Below, piece after piece: positions 1 to 5,287 of a DNA stretch of 5,287 nucleotides (position 1 is its first letter; each line of letters opens with the position of its first letter). The position numbers and the translations under genes were made by a program. The stretch covers positions 1 to 5,287 of the forward strand of contig JASLFQ010000200.1 in NCBI GenBank assembly GCA_030150595.1. Direction: 5' to 3'. Source of the stretch: Aquirhabdus sp. Its GTDB lineage: Bacteria; Pseudomonadota; Gammaproteobacteria; Pseudomonadales; Moraxellaceae. The notes under the pieces were generated by a model, which was not told where the DNA came from, searched no databases, and saw only the letters and a list, made by a program, of their open reading frames with translations.

Positions 1-227
1 CATTATCTATTTCTGATTATGTTTACGTTGTCGCAGATGGTATTGTCATGGGAGAAGGGACACCCGAACAATTACGCGCATCATCTTCTGAATATGTACA
101 ACAATTCCTACAAGGCCAAGCCGATGGCCCCGTTAAATTCCAATATAGCCAAACACCTTATTTAGTTCAGAACTCTACTCAAAACTCCATTCAAAATCAT
201 GAAACTGTAAAAAGGAACACCTTATAA
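1..227 (+). CDS. mlaF: MlaF, phospholipid transport ATPase (C-terminal fragment)
   Basis: This is the last 74 codons of the ATP-binding subunit of the Mla phospholipid transporter. The gene runs off the left edge; the first complete codon starts at 3 and TAA is at 225-227. The fragment opens with LSISDYVYVVADGIVMGEGTP, the end of an ABC nucleotide-binding domain just after the H-loop, where E. coli MlaF has a similar S-x-C-D-x-x-Y-I-V-A-D stretch. Next comes VQQFLQGQADGPVKFQY, matching the E. coli segment RQFLDGIADGPVPFRY. In E. coli this C-terminal extension packs against the neighbouring MlaF and is bound by MlaB. Beyond it the protein carries about 24 extra polar residues with a QNST-QNSI-QNHE triplet that I do not recognise from E. 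coli. Walker A, signature and Walker B motifs lie outside the window, so the call rests on the tail and on mlaE following directly. Confidence 0.93.
   Translation, partial: LSISDYVYVVADGIVMGEGTPEQLRASSSEYVQQFLQGQADGPVKFQYSQTPYLVQNSTQNSIQNHETVKRNTL
212..217 (+). promoter_or_regulatory. Shine-Dalgarno AAGGAA at the end of mlaF
   Basis: AAGGAA lies inside the last codons of mlaF, 9 nt before the ATG at 227 and 14 nt before an in-frame TTG at 232. It is 62 nt before the ATG at 280 that matches the homologous MlaE start. It is the best ribosome-binding site in this junction, and it favours initiation at 227, on a short ORF rather than on mlaE directly. Confidence 0.5.
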
Positions 228-283
228 TGGTTTGGCCTTCGCAACCTTACACTTCCCTCGCGATGAGAGCGAATCGATCATGA
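227..283 (+). CDS. Putative 18-codon coupling ORF between mlaF and mlaE
   Basis: ATG at 227 overlaps the mlaF stop (TAATG) and opens a frame reading MVWPSQPYTSLAMRANRS, which ends in TGA at 281-283. That stop overlaps the proposed mlaE start as ATGA. The ORF has a good Shine-Dalgarno sequence (212-217), whereas mlaE itself has only a weak GAGAG 10 nt upstream. The arrangement fits a leader that passes ribosomes from mlaF to mlaE. The peptide has no recognisable domain and may be unimportant in itself. Alternatives are a chance frame in a spacer, or a longer MlaE starting at TTG 232. Its expression is inferred, not shown. Confidence 0.3.
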   Translation: MVWPSQPYTSLAMRANRS

Positions 284-1059
284 ATGGTATACAACGACTC
301 GGTCGAGAAGTCATTGACCGTACGATGGGAATCGGTGCAGCAGGCATTCTGTTAGTTCGTTCAGCATTTAGCATTCCGACATGGTCTGGTGTAGGACTGT
401 TTTTTGAGCAGATGTACCGTGTTGGCGTACTCTCTCTTTTAATTATTTTAGTATCAGGATTGTTCATTGGTTTGGTCTTAGGTTTGCAAGGCTTCACCAT
501 TTTATCTAAATATGGCAGCTCCCAAGCATTGGGAACAATGGTTGCACTGACTTTAGTACGAGAGTTAGGGCCTGTCATTTCTGCATTGCTTTTTGCAGGA
601 CGAGCAGGATCCGCTTTAACTGCTGAAATCGGGCTGATGAAAACCACAGAACAACTTGCCAGTATGGAAATGATTGGTGTTGATCCAATGCATCGTATTA
701 TTGCACCGAGACTGTGGGCCGGTATCGTCAGCTTACCCATGCTGGCACTCATCTTTTCAGCCATTGGTATTTTTGGCGGAAAGATGGTCGGTGTGGACTG
801 GCTTGGTGTGGATGAAGGGTCGTTCTGGAACAGTATGCAAAGTAACGTTAACTTCACAGATGACATCGTGAATGGCGTGATCAAAAGTGTGGTATTTGGT
901 GTTGTTTGTACGTGGATTGCAGTATATCAAGGCTATGCAGCAACCCCGACTTCAGAAGGTATTTCCACGGCAACAACAAACACCGTGGTTTACTCATCAT
1001 TATGTGTATTAGGTCTTGATTTTATTCTGACTGCGGTCATGTTCGGAGGTTTATCATGA
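280..1059 (+). CDS. mlaE: MlaE, phospholipid ABC transporter permease
   Basis: This is the integral inner-membrane permease of the MlaFEDB complex, a 259-residue product against 260 in E. coli. An amphipathic N-terminal segment is followed by about five hydrophobic helices, near 52-74, 88-108, 145-170, 198-220 and 237-256. The family signature FAGRAGSALTAEIG lies at 105-118, and the cytoplasmic coupling segment TEQLASMEMIGVDP at 123-136 contacts the ATPase MlaF. Residues equivalent to the E. coli lipid-pocket residues Arg97, Glu98, Lys205 and Asp250 are present as R94, E95, K202 and D247, a constant offset of three. I chose ATG 280 because MNGIQRLGR aligns with homologous N-termini. A TTG at 232 would add 16 residues (through DESESI) that look unlike the family. 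The stop overlaps the mlaD start (ATGA). Confidence 0.95.
   Translation: MNGIQRLGREVIDRTMGIGAAGILLVRSAFSIPTWSGVGLFFEQMYRVGVLSLLIILVSGLFIGLVLGLQGFTILSKYGSSQALGTMVALTLVRELGPVISALLFAGRAGSALTAEIGLMKTTEQLASMEMIGVDPMHRIIAPRLWAGIVSLPMLALIFSAIGIFGGKMVGVDWLGVDEGSFWNSMQSNVNFTDDIVNGVIKSVVFGVVCTWIAVYQGYAATPTSEGISTATTNTVVYSSLCVLGLDFILTAVMFGGLS
1045..1049 (+). promoter_or_regulatory. Ribosome-binding site of mlaD
   Basis: GGAGG lies inside the end of mlaE, with 6 nt before the mlaD ATG at 1056. It is a strong site and fixes that start. Together with the ATGA overlap it implies tightly coupled translation of permease and MCE subunit. Confidence 0.8.
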
Positions 1060-1607
1060 GAACTCGTAGTGCAGAGTTTAGTGTGGGTGTTTTTACTATT
1101 TTGACAATTATCGCATTATTTTTTCTTGCGTTACGTGTCAGCGGATTACTCAATGAAGTTCATAAAAGTGGCTATACGATAACTGCACACTTTCAAAACA
1201 TAGGTGGACTCACACCGCGTGCTAAAGTAACACTCAGTGGTGTCGTGATCGGACGGGTTACAAGTATTACACTTGACCCAAAACAGCTTGACGCGCTTGT
1301 CACCATGCAAATTGACGACAGTATGAAAGAAATTAGTACCGACTCCACAGCCAGCATTCTGACCGAAGGTTTGATCGGTGGACAATACATTGGAATCTCT
1401 TTGGGTGCTGATGACACGATGCTGAAAAATGGTAGTGAAATTGAGCAAACTCAAAGCGCATTGGTGCTTGAAGATTTGATCAGTAAGTTTTTATTTAGTA
1501 AAGCGACAGAACCAACACCTGCAGCGGGTGCATCAACGCCTGCAGCATCGACATCACCGCCTACAGGAAAAACTGCACCTGTAGCAGCGGGTAGCGCAGC
1601 ATTCTAA
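1056..1607 (+). CDS. mlaD: MlaD, inner-membrane MCE-domain lipid-binding subunit
   Basis: MlaD forms a hexameric MCE ring on the periplasmic face of MlaFEB and passes phospholipid to or from MlaC. The 183-residue product has one N-terminal transmembrane helix (about 9-29) and an MCE domain (about 38-128) with YTITAHFQNIGGLTPRAKV and SGVVIGRVTSITLDP. The pore-loop sequence TEGLIGGQYI puts L106 and I107 where E. coli has L106 and L107. A conserved helix ALVLEDLISKFLF (135-147) follows, then an Ala/Pro/Ser/Thr-rich tail (151-183). It aligns with E. coli MlaD without gaps through residue 120. It lacks the insertion of roughly 45 residues that I remember in the MCE domain of A. baumannii MlaD. The start is set by GGAGG and the overlap with mlaE. 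Confidence 0.94.
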   Translation: MRTRSAEFSVGVFTILTIIALFFLALRVSGLLNEVHKSGYTITAHFQNIGGLTPRAKVTLSGVVIGRVTSITLDPKQLDALVTMQIDDSMKEISTDSTASILTEGLIGGQYIGISLGADDTMLKNGSEIEQTQSALVLEDLISKFLFSKATEPTPAAGASTPAASTSPPTGKTAPVAAGSAAF

Positions 1608-1634
1608 GCTGTTGTATAACTTAGACTTATAGCA

Positions 1635-1674
1635 ACTGGTATATGTGATGAGTTGGATGATCACAATCACCAGT
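1635..1674 (+). repeat. Imperfect inverted repeat in the mlaD-mlaC spacer
   Basis: The arms ACTGGTATATGTGAT (1635-1649) and ATCACAATCACCAGT (1660-1674) are complementary at 12 of 15 positions: two 6-bp helices separated by a 3x3 internal loop, closed by a 10-nt loop. No T-run follows, so it is not a canonical intrinsic terminator. A smaller hairpin, TCTAAG/CTTAGA (1603-1608 with 1620-1625), sits on the mlaD stop. The 108-nt spacer (1608-1715) holds no ORF worth reporting, and I cannot identify a convincing -35/-10 pair. It may be an RNA processing or stability element, or an operator; this is unproven. Confidence 0.5.
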
Positions 1675-1702
1675 ATCGATAGATTAAATTGATTTGATGT
1701 TT

Positions 1703-1707
1703 GGAGA
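1703..1707 (+). promoter_or_regulatory. Ribosome-binding site of mlaC
   Basis: GGAGA, 8 nt before the ATG at 1716, is a normal site. It supports the start that gives a complete signal peptide. Confidence 0.7.
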
Positions 1708-1715
1708 ATTTTTAG

Positions 1716-2342
1716 ATGAAACGCGTCCTATTTCCTACGGCTACTGCACTTGTACTGTCTAGCATTTTTTCAGTATCCACTGCCTTTGCTGCTGTTGAAC
1801 CAGCACCTGTATTCGTAAAACGGATTTCTGATGCTCTCATCGCACGCTTAGTCAGTGACCGAGCTATATATAAGAAAAATCCTGCGGCACTCAATCTCCT
1901 TGTGCAACAAAATATTGAACCCTATGTCGACTTTGATGGTTTTGCACGTGGCGTAATGGGACCATACTATCGCCAAGCATCGCCAGAACAACGTACAACA
2001 TTCGCACAAACTTTTAAACAAAGTTTAATTCGGACGTATGCCAAAGGTCTTGCAGCCTACGATAATGAAAGCTACACCATTCGTCCTTTTGTTGAAGGCA
2101 AAGATCCAAGCAAAGCGGTCGTCAATATGGACTTTAAAACCGATACAGGCACGATCGTTCCAGTTGCTTACCAACTCATCCAAAATGGCGACTCATGGAA
2201 AGTTCGTAATTTACAGTTAAATGGCATTGATATAGGCCTAACCTTCCGCAACCAGTTTGCAACAGCAGTTCAAACCAATAAAAACAACCTAGACCTTGCG
2301 ATTAAAAACTTTATTCCTTCCGCAAGCACCTCAGGTCAGTGA
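1716..2342 (+). CDS. mlaC: MlaC, periplasmic phospholipid shuttle protein
   Basis: MlaC is the soluble carrier that moves phospholipids across the periplasm between MlaD and the outer-membrane MlaA-porin complex. The 208-residue precursor starts with a Sec signal peptide: K2 and R3, a hydrophobic core at 4-20, and a likely cleavage after A25 in STAFA|AVEP. The mature part follows the MlaC/Ttg2D family (Pfam Tol_Tol_Ttg2): an N-terminal helical region (about 33-66), then IEPYVDFDGFARGVMGPYYRQASPEQ split over 67-92, matching the E. coli segment [25 protein letters not shown]. The C-terminal sheet region (about 120-178) includes DSWKVRNLQLNGIDI, as in the family's NWQAYDMIAEGVSM. Length is close to E. 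coli MlaC (211). It sits 108 nt after mlaD, behind a structured spacer, so its expression may be partly separate from that of mlaFED. Confidence 0.93.
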   Translation: MKRVLFPTATALVLSSIFSVSTAFAAVEPAPVFVKRISDALIARLVSDRAIYKKNPAALNLLVQQNIEPYVDFDGFARGVMGPYYRQASPEQRTTFAQTFKQSLIRTYAKGLAAYDNESYTIRPFVEGKDPSKAVVNMDFKTDTGTIVPVAYQLIQNGDSWKVRNLQLNGIDIGLTFRNQFATAVQTNKNNLDLAIKNFIPSASTSGQ

Positions 2343-2352
2343 GTGTTCTACA

Positions 2353-2691
2353 TTGAACAAACTCGCGAAACAAAATAGAAAAAGTCATGAAAGTGACCTT
2401 GCTGCTGCGAGTTTAAAACTTGCAGGCAGCAGCACGCTTTCAATCGCAGGCTCAGTCCATTTCGATAATGCAAACACCACCTATCGTGATGGCAAGAAAA
2501 TTCTGGATGGTCTAAAAACACCCATTATTACGATTGATTTAGCTCAGCTCACACAAAGCCATACAGTGCTTCTGGCCGTCATCGTACAATGGATTCGTGG
2601 ACTTGACTCCACACAACGCATTCATTTGGAGAATGTACCGCCAAAAATGCAATCCATCATTCAAGCATCTCGGTTACAAGAAATCCTGTAA
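2353..2691 (+). CDS. mlaB: MlaB, STAS-domain partner of MlaF
   Basis: MlaB is the small cytoplasmic STAS protein that binds MlaF and is needed for transporter assembly and activity. The core from about residue 20 has the STAS layout: LKLAGSSTLSIAGSVHFDNA, then ITIDLAQLTQSHTVLLAVIV (about 59-78), then IHLENVPPKMQSIIQASRL. E. coli has DLSRVSRVDTGGLALLL in the central segment. Here the acidic residue and the glycines are replaced (SHTVLL), but the threonine matching E. coli Thr52 remains as T71. The frame has no ATG or GTG; the only candidate starts are TTG 2353 (112 residues, 10 nt after mlaC) and TTG 2296 (131 residues, 47 nt inside mlaC). I chose 2353, with a weak GAG 9 nt upstream. Identity rests on the fold pattern and on its place as the last mla gene. 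Confidence 0.82.
   Translation: MNKLAKQNRKSHESDLAAASLKLAGSSTLSIAGSVHFDNANTTYRDGKKILDGLKTPIITIDLAQLTQSHTVLLAVIVQWIRGLDSTQRIHLENVPPKMQSIIQASRLQEIL
2400..2431 (+). repeat. Strong potential hairpin inside the 5' part of mlaB
   Basis: Positions 2400-2412 can pair with 2418-2431 to give 13 base pairs, including one G-U pair (2409 with 2421), a single bulged G at 2425 and a TTAAA loop. The outer half, TGCTGC against GCAGCA, is GC-rich. It starts 47 nt after the proposed TTG start, within codons of an Ala-rich linker. No T-tract follows, so it is not a terminator. It may simply reflect codon content. Confidence 0.4.
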
Positions 2692-2706
2692 TCGATTTTT
2701 CTTAGC

Positions 2707-2731
2707 CTGAAATATCAAAAACATATATCAG
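2707..2731. other. Weak hairpin at the mlaB/comF convergent junction
   Basis: CTGAAATAT (2707-2715) and ATATATCAG (2723-2731) pair at 8 of 9 positions around the loop CAAAAAC. The stem is AT-rich and has no T-run on either strand, so termination is doubtful. The rest of the 54-nt junction (2692-2745) shows nothing else, and transcripts from both sides may overlap here. Confidence 0.25.
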
Positions 2732-2745
2732 TAACGCTTAACTTG

Positions 2746-3420
2746 CTAAATAGTATGAGCGCTTAATTGGTGCTGACTCGCAACCACCAGTGCACTCACC
2801 TCTTCTACACCTTGCATCCTCAAATAATCAGCCAAACTCAACAAAGTACTCCCTGTTGTCAACACGTCATCGATCAGCGCAATACGCTTAGGTAACTTCC
2901 CGAAGGATGTTGGGTCGAACCCAAAAGCACTCTCCAAATTCTGTAAGCGTTCACTTCTACTCAGCCCTTTTTGCCGAATGCCATTACGACGGCTCACACT
3001 GGTCAGCAGAGGAATTTGCCAATGAACTGCCATGCGTTTTGCAAGCTCATGACTTTGATTAAACCCACGCTCTCGCAAACGATCAGGCGACAAGGGTACG
3101 GCAAGAAGTGCATCCACCATAGGCCTTTGCAATTGACTCAGCCCATATTCAAAAACTGGGGTGAACTCTAAGCGAGCTTGGTATTTATATAAATGGATTA
3201 AACGATCAATTGGCCATTGATACGCAAATGCCACTTGAACTGGCATATCTTGCACAATAAGCGTTTCGCCACGCCATGACAAATCTAAGCGGCATCCTTC
3301 ACACAGAGGATAGCCCGTATGCGCCTCACGTAATTGACACAATACGCAGCGAGGACGCATGAAAGACAACCATTTGAACGAATTTATAGACTTTGTCATC
3401 GAAGCTTTAAACTCGAGCAT
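2746..3420 (-). CDS. comF: ComF family protein (phosphoribosyltransferase-like, competence)
   Basis: ComF is a cytoplasmic protein required for uptake or processing of single-stranded DNA in naturally transformable bacteria; its E. coli relative is GntX (YhgH). The 224-residue frame has a compact zinc-finger-like pair, C25-x2-C28 and C40-x2-C43. The family segment VPLSPDRLRERGFNQSHELA (108-127) follows, then the R-x5-Q-x2-L-S-R-x-E-R region (145-159). Near the end is the type I phosphoribosyltransferase PRPP-binding motif RIALIDDVLTTGST (179-192), with both aspartates (184, 185) intact. Translation may start at 3420, overlapping recG by 14 nt but with no visible Shine-Dalgarno. It could instead start at the second ATG (3397-3399), 7 nt after the recG stop, losing only seven residues. 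Either way translation is probably coupled to recG. Confidence 0.88.
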   Translation of the reverse strand: MLEFKASMTKSINSFKWLSFMRPRCVLCQLREAHTGYPLCEGCRLDLSWRGETLIVQDMPVQVAFAYQWPIDRLIHLYKYQARLEFTPVFEYGLSQLQRPMVDALLAVPLSPDRLRERGFNQSHELAKRMAVHWQIPLLTSVSRRNGIRQKGLSRSERLQNLESAFGFDPTSFGKLPKRIALIDDVLTTGSTLLSLADYLRMQGVEEVSALVVASQHQLSAHTI

Positions 3421-5287
3421 AACGCGGTGCTGTCGGCAGCCAGCGCCTCATCAGCGCCTCACTTTCATTGGGGTGCTTTTTAAGCATCGTTGCCGCGATT
3501 TTTTGTGCGGCAGGCAACATATGTTGATCTCGTTGTAACTGCACCACACGAAAGTCCAATAAGCCCGTTTGTCTTGTACCGAGAATCTCACCAGGACCTC
3601 GCAGTTCTAAGTCTTTCTCTGCAATCGCAAAGCCATCCGTGCTATTGCGTAGCGTAGATAACCGCTCCACTCCATTTTCAGACAACGGTGCTTTATACAT
3701 AAGCACACAGAAACTCGCAGTATTCCCTCGCCCAACGCGACCACGCAATTGGTGTAATTGAGATAATCCCAGCCGTTCAGCATTTTCAATAATCATCAAT
3801 GATGCATTCGGAACATCTACCCCGACTTCAATCACAGTCGTCGCAATTAAAAGTTGCAGCTTATTATTTTTAAAAGCCTGCATGATCTGTTGCTTCTCGT
3901 CAGATTTCATCCTTCCATGAACTAAACCAATTTTAAGATGCGGTAATCGAGCAGACAGCTCTTCATACGTCGCCTCAGCGGCTTTTGCATCCAGTGACTC
4001 AGACTCCTCTACCAACGTACAAACCCAATAAGCCTGCTTACCCTGAGCGCAATTAGCGGATAATCGGGTAATAACGTCTTCTCGTCGCTCAAAGGGCACA
4101 GCAACTGTGGTAATTGAGGTTCGCCCTGCAGGCAACTCATCAATGACGGAGGTATCCAAATCCCCATATACGCTCATCGTGAGCGTACGTGGGATCGGCG
4201 TAGCGGTCATAACCAGCTGATGAGGACTCATCCCTGCTACGCCCTTCTCACGTAGTGCTAAACGCTGATCGACGCCAAATCGATGTTGTTCATCAATAAT
4301 GACTAAACCAAGCTTTGCAAACTGCACACTATCTTGAAACAACGCATGCGTTCCAATGACCAAACGCGCCTGTCCACTGCCAACATCAGATTCAGCATTT
4401 GATCGTGCCTTGCCTTTCTGTTTACCGGCCAACCAGGCAATTTGAACCCCTAATGGCTCAAACCACGCGCTAAAATTATTAAAATGTTGCTCCGCTAAGA
4501 TCTCTGTCGGAGCCATGAGCGCAACCTGCCAGCCCGCTTCTAAAACATGGCAAGCGGCAAGTGCCGCAACCACAGTCTTACCTGAACCAACATCACCTTG
4601 GACAAGACGCAACATGGGATGTTTTTGCTGTAAGTCTTTGCTAATTTCATGACTTACACGAAGCTGAGCTTGTGTAGGCACAAACGGCAACTGCGCAAGG
4701 AACTGAGGAGCAAGAGTCTGACTTAATGGCACGACGGGGGCGGCTTTCACTTGCATATAGTATCGACGACTAAGCAAGCTTGCCTGATGAGCGACCAACT
4801 CTTCAAAAATTAATCGAATTTGTGCTGAATGAGAACCCGCCATCAAAGCATCTACATCAGCATCACTTGCAGGCTGATGTACCTCACGTAAGGCTTGACT
4901 CAAATTATATGCAGAATGTGGGAATGTGCCCGCAGGTAATAAATCTCTTAAATCAACTTTAGACCGATGGATGACCTGATCAACAAGGCTACGCAGCTTC
5001 GCTTGGCTCAAACCTTCTGTTGTCGGATAAATAGCCGTCAATCGCGATGGTGGCAAAGGTGTTCCAGCACTGACAACTTGAATATCGGGATGCGACATCT
5101 CTAGCCCACGCCCTCCCATACGCACCTCACCAAAAGCGCGTAAAGTGCGTCCTACCTGCATTTTTTCTTTTAGCCCGGGATATTGTTGGAAAAAGCGTAA
5201 AGTGATACGTCCAGACATCCCATCATTTAACTGAACAAGTAACGATGTACGTCCACCACGTGCCGCAGATACAGACTCTGCTGATTG
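3407..5287 (-). CDS. recG: RecG, ATP-dependent branched-DNA helicase (5' end missing)
   Basis: RecG is a monomeric superfamily 2 helicase that reverses stalled replication forks and moves Holliday junctions and R-loops. The visible 626 codons are about 90% of the usual ~690; the N-terminus lies beyond the right edge, and the frame stays open to 5287. The fragment begins inside the OB-fold wedge domain (QLNDG, LRFFQQYPGLKEKM). In fragment numbering, Walker A GDVGSGKT is at 231-238, motif Ia APTEILAEQH near 259-268, DEQH at 332-335, motif III TATPIPRTL at 361-369, TTVIEVGVDVPNAS near 483-496 and motif VI QLRGRVGRG at 513-521. The TRG region GPGEILGTRQTG is at 564-575. All motifs are intact and the C-terminus (RRWLPTAPRY) resembles that of E. 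coli, so the enzyme should be active. The ATG at 5218 is internal, not the start. Confidence 0.97.
   Translation of the reverse strand, partial: QSAESVSAARGGRTSLLVQLNDGMSGRITLRFFQQYPGLKEKMQVGRTLRAFGEVRMGGRGLEMSHPDIQVVSAGTPLPPSRLTAIYPTTEGLSQAKLRSLVDQVIHRSKVDLRDLLPAGTFPHSAYNLSQALREVHQPASDADVDALMAGSHSAQIRLIFEELVAHQASLLSRRYYMQVKAAPVVPLSQTLAPQFLAQLPFVPTQAQLRVSHEISKDLQQKHPMLRLVQGDVGSGKTVVAALAACHVLEAGWQVALMAPTEILAEQHFNNFSAWFEPLGVQIAWLAGKQKGKARSNAESDVGSGQARLVIGTHALFQDSVQFAKLGLVIIDEQHRFGVDQRLALREKGVAGMSPHQLVMTATPIPRTLTMSVYGDLDTSVIDELPAGRTSITTVAVPFERREDVITRLSANCAQGKQAYWVCTLVEESESLDAKAAEATYEELSARLPHLKIGLVHGRMKSDEKQQIMQAFKNNKLQLLIATTVIEVGVDVPNASLMIIENAERLGLSQLHQLRGRVGRGNTASFCVLMYKAPLSENGVERLSTLRNSTDGFAIAEKDLELRGPGEILGTRQTGLLDFRVVQLQRDQHMLPAAQKIAATMLKKHPNESEALMRRWLPTAPRYARV

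Noticed and set aside
222..884. Antisense 220-codon open frame opposite mlaE
   Set aside because: It mirrors the codon structure of mlaE, has Pro/Ser/Lys-rich content with no domain, and no sensible ribosome-binding site. The sense strand is clearly MlaE.
1146..1454. Antisense open frames opposite mlaD (102 and 74 codons)
   Set aside because: Both lie entirely inside a well-supported MlaD gene and resemble no protein; they are shadow frames.
1644..1665. CRP-type operator in the mlaD-mlaC spacer
   Set aside because: TGTGA and TCACA are present, but the gap is 12 nt instead of the 6 nt of a CRP site, and no promoter is evident beside it.
2038..2220. Small forward frame inside mlaC
   Set aside because: It is an alternative frame within MlaC, whose protein is convincing end to end. 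It has no start signal or domain.
2677..2703. Intrinsic terminator after mlaB (AAGAAATC ... GATTTTTCTT)
   Set aside because: Pairing needs a 2-nt bulge, is nearly all A-T, and the T-run is part of the stem rather than following it.
4780..4962. Small forward frame opposite recG (also 2971-3171 opposite comF)
   Set aside because: Both are antisense shadows of conserved RecG and ComF coding sequence with no independent signals.

Overview
The window is a compact chromosomal segment with no mobile elements, CRISPR, tRNA or rRNA. It reads as a gammaproteobacterium of moderate GC content. Acinetobacter or a close Moraxellaceae relative is the best guess: MlaE closely resembles the A. baumannii protein as I remember it, and I recall (unchecked) mla genes near comF and recG in that group. 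The genus assignment is inference.

Positions 1-2691 (+ strand) carry the 3' part of an mla (ttg2) operon in the classical order mlaF-mlaE-mlaD-mlaC-mlaB. This system moves phospholipids between the inner and outer membranes and keeps the outer leaflet asymmetric. MlaF is the ATPase, MlaE the permease, MlaD the periplasm-facing MCE ring anchored in the inner membrane, MlaC the soluble periplasmic lipid carrier and MlaB the cytoplasmic STAS partner of MlaF. The outer-membrane partner MlaA is not here and is usually encoded elsewhere. Spacing is uneven. mlaE and mlaD overlap by ATGA, and mlaC to mlaB has a 10-nt gap. Between mlaF and mlaE lie 52 nt holding an 18-codon ORF that touches both genes. 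Between mlaD and mlaC lie 108 nt with a sizeable inverted repeat.

Positions 2692-2745 are a short convergent junction with one weak AT-rich hairpin and no clear intrinsic terminator.

Positions 2746-5287 (- strand) hold recG (about the C-terminal 90%, running off the right edge) followed by comF, overlapping by up to 14 nt. RecG is the branched-DNA helicase that remodels stalled forks and Holliday junctions. ComF is a phosphoribosyltransferase-like protein required for DNA uptake in naturally transformable bacteria. They are probably co-transcribed.

No gene-free stretch exceeds 300 bases, and I see no undescribed system. The points most worth checking are the small ORF bridging mlaF and mlaE, the structured mlaD-mlaC spacer, MlaD lacking an insertion I recall in A. 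baumannii, and MlaB with a degenerate STAS motif and only a TTG start.
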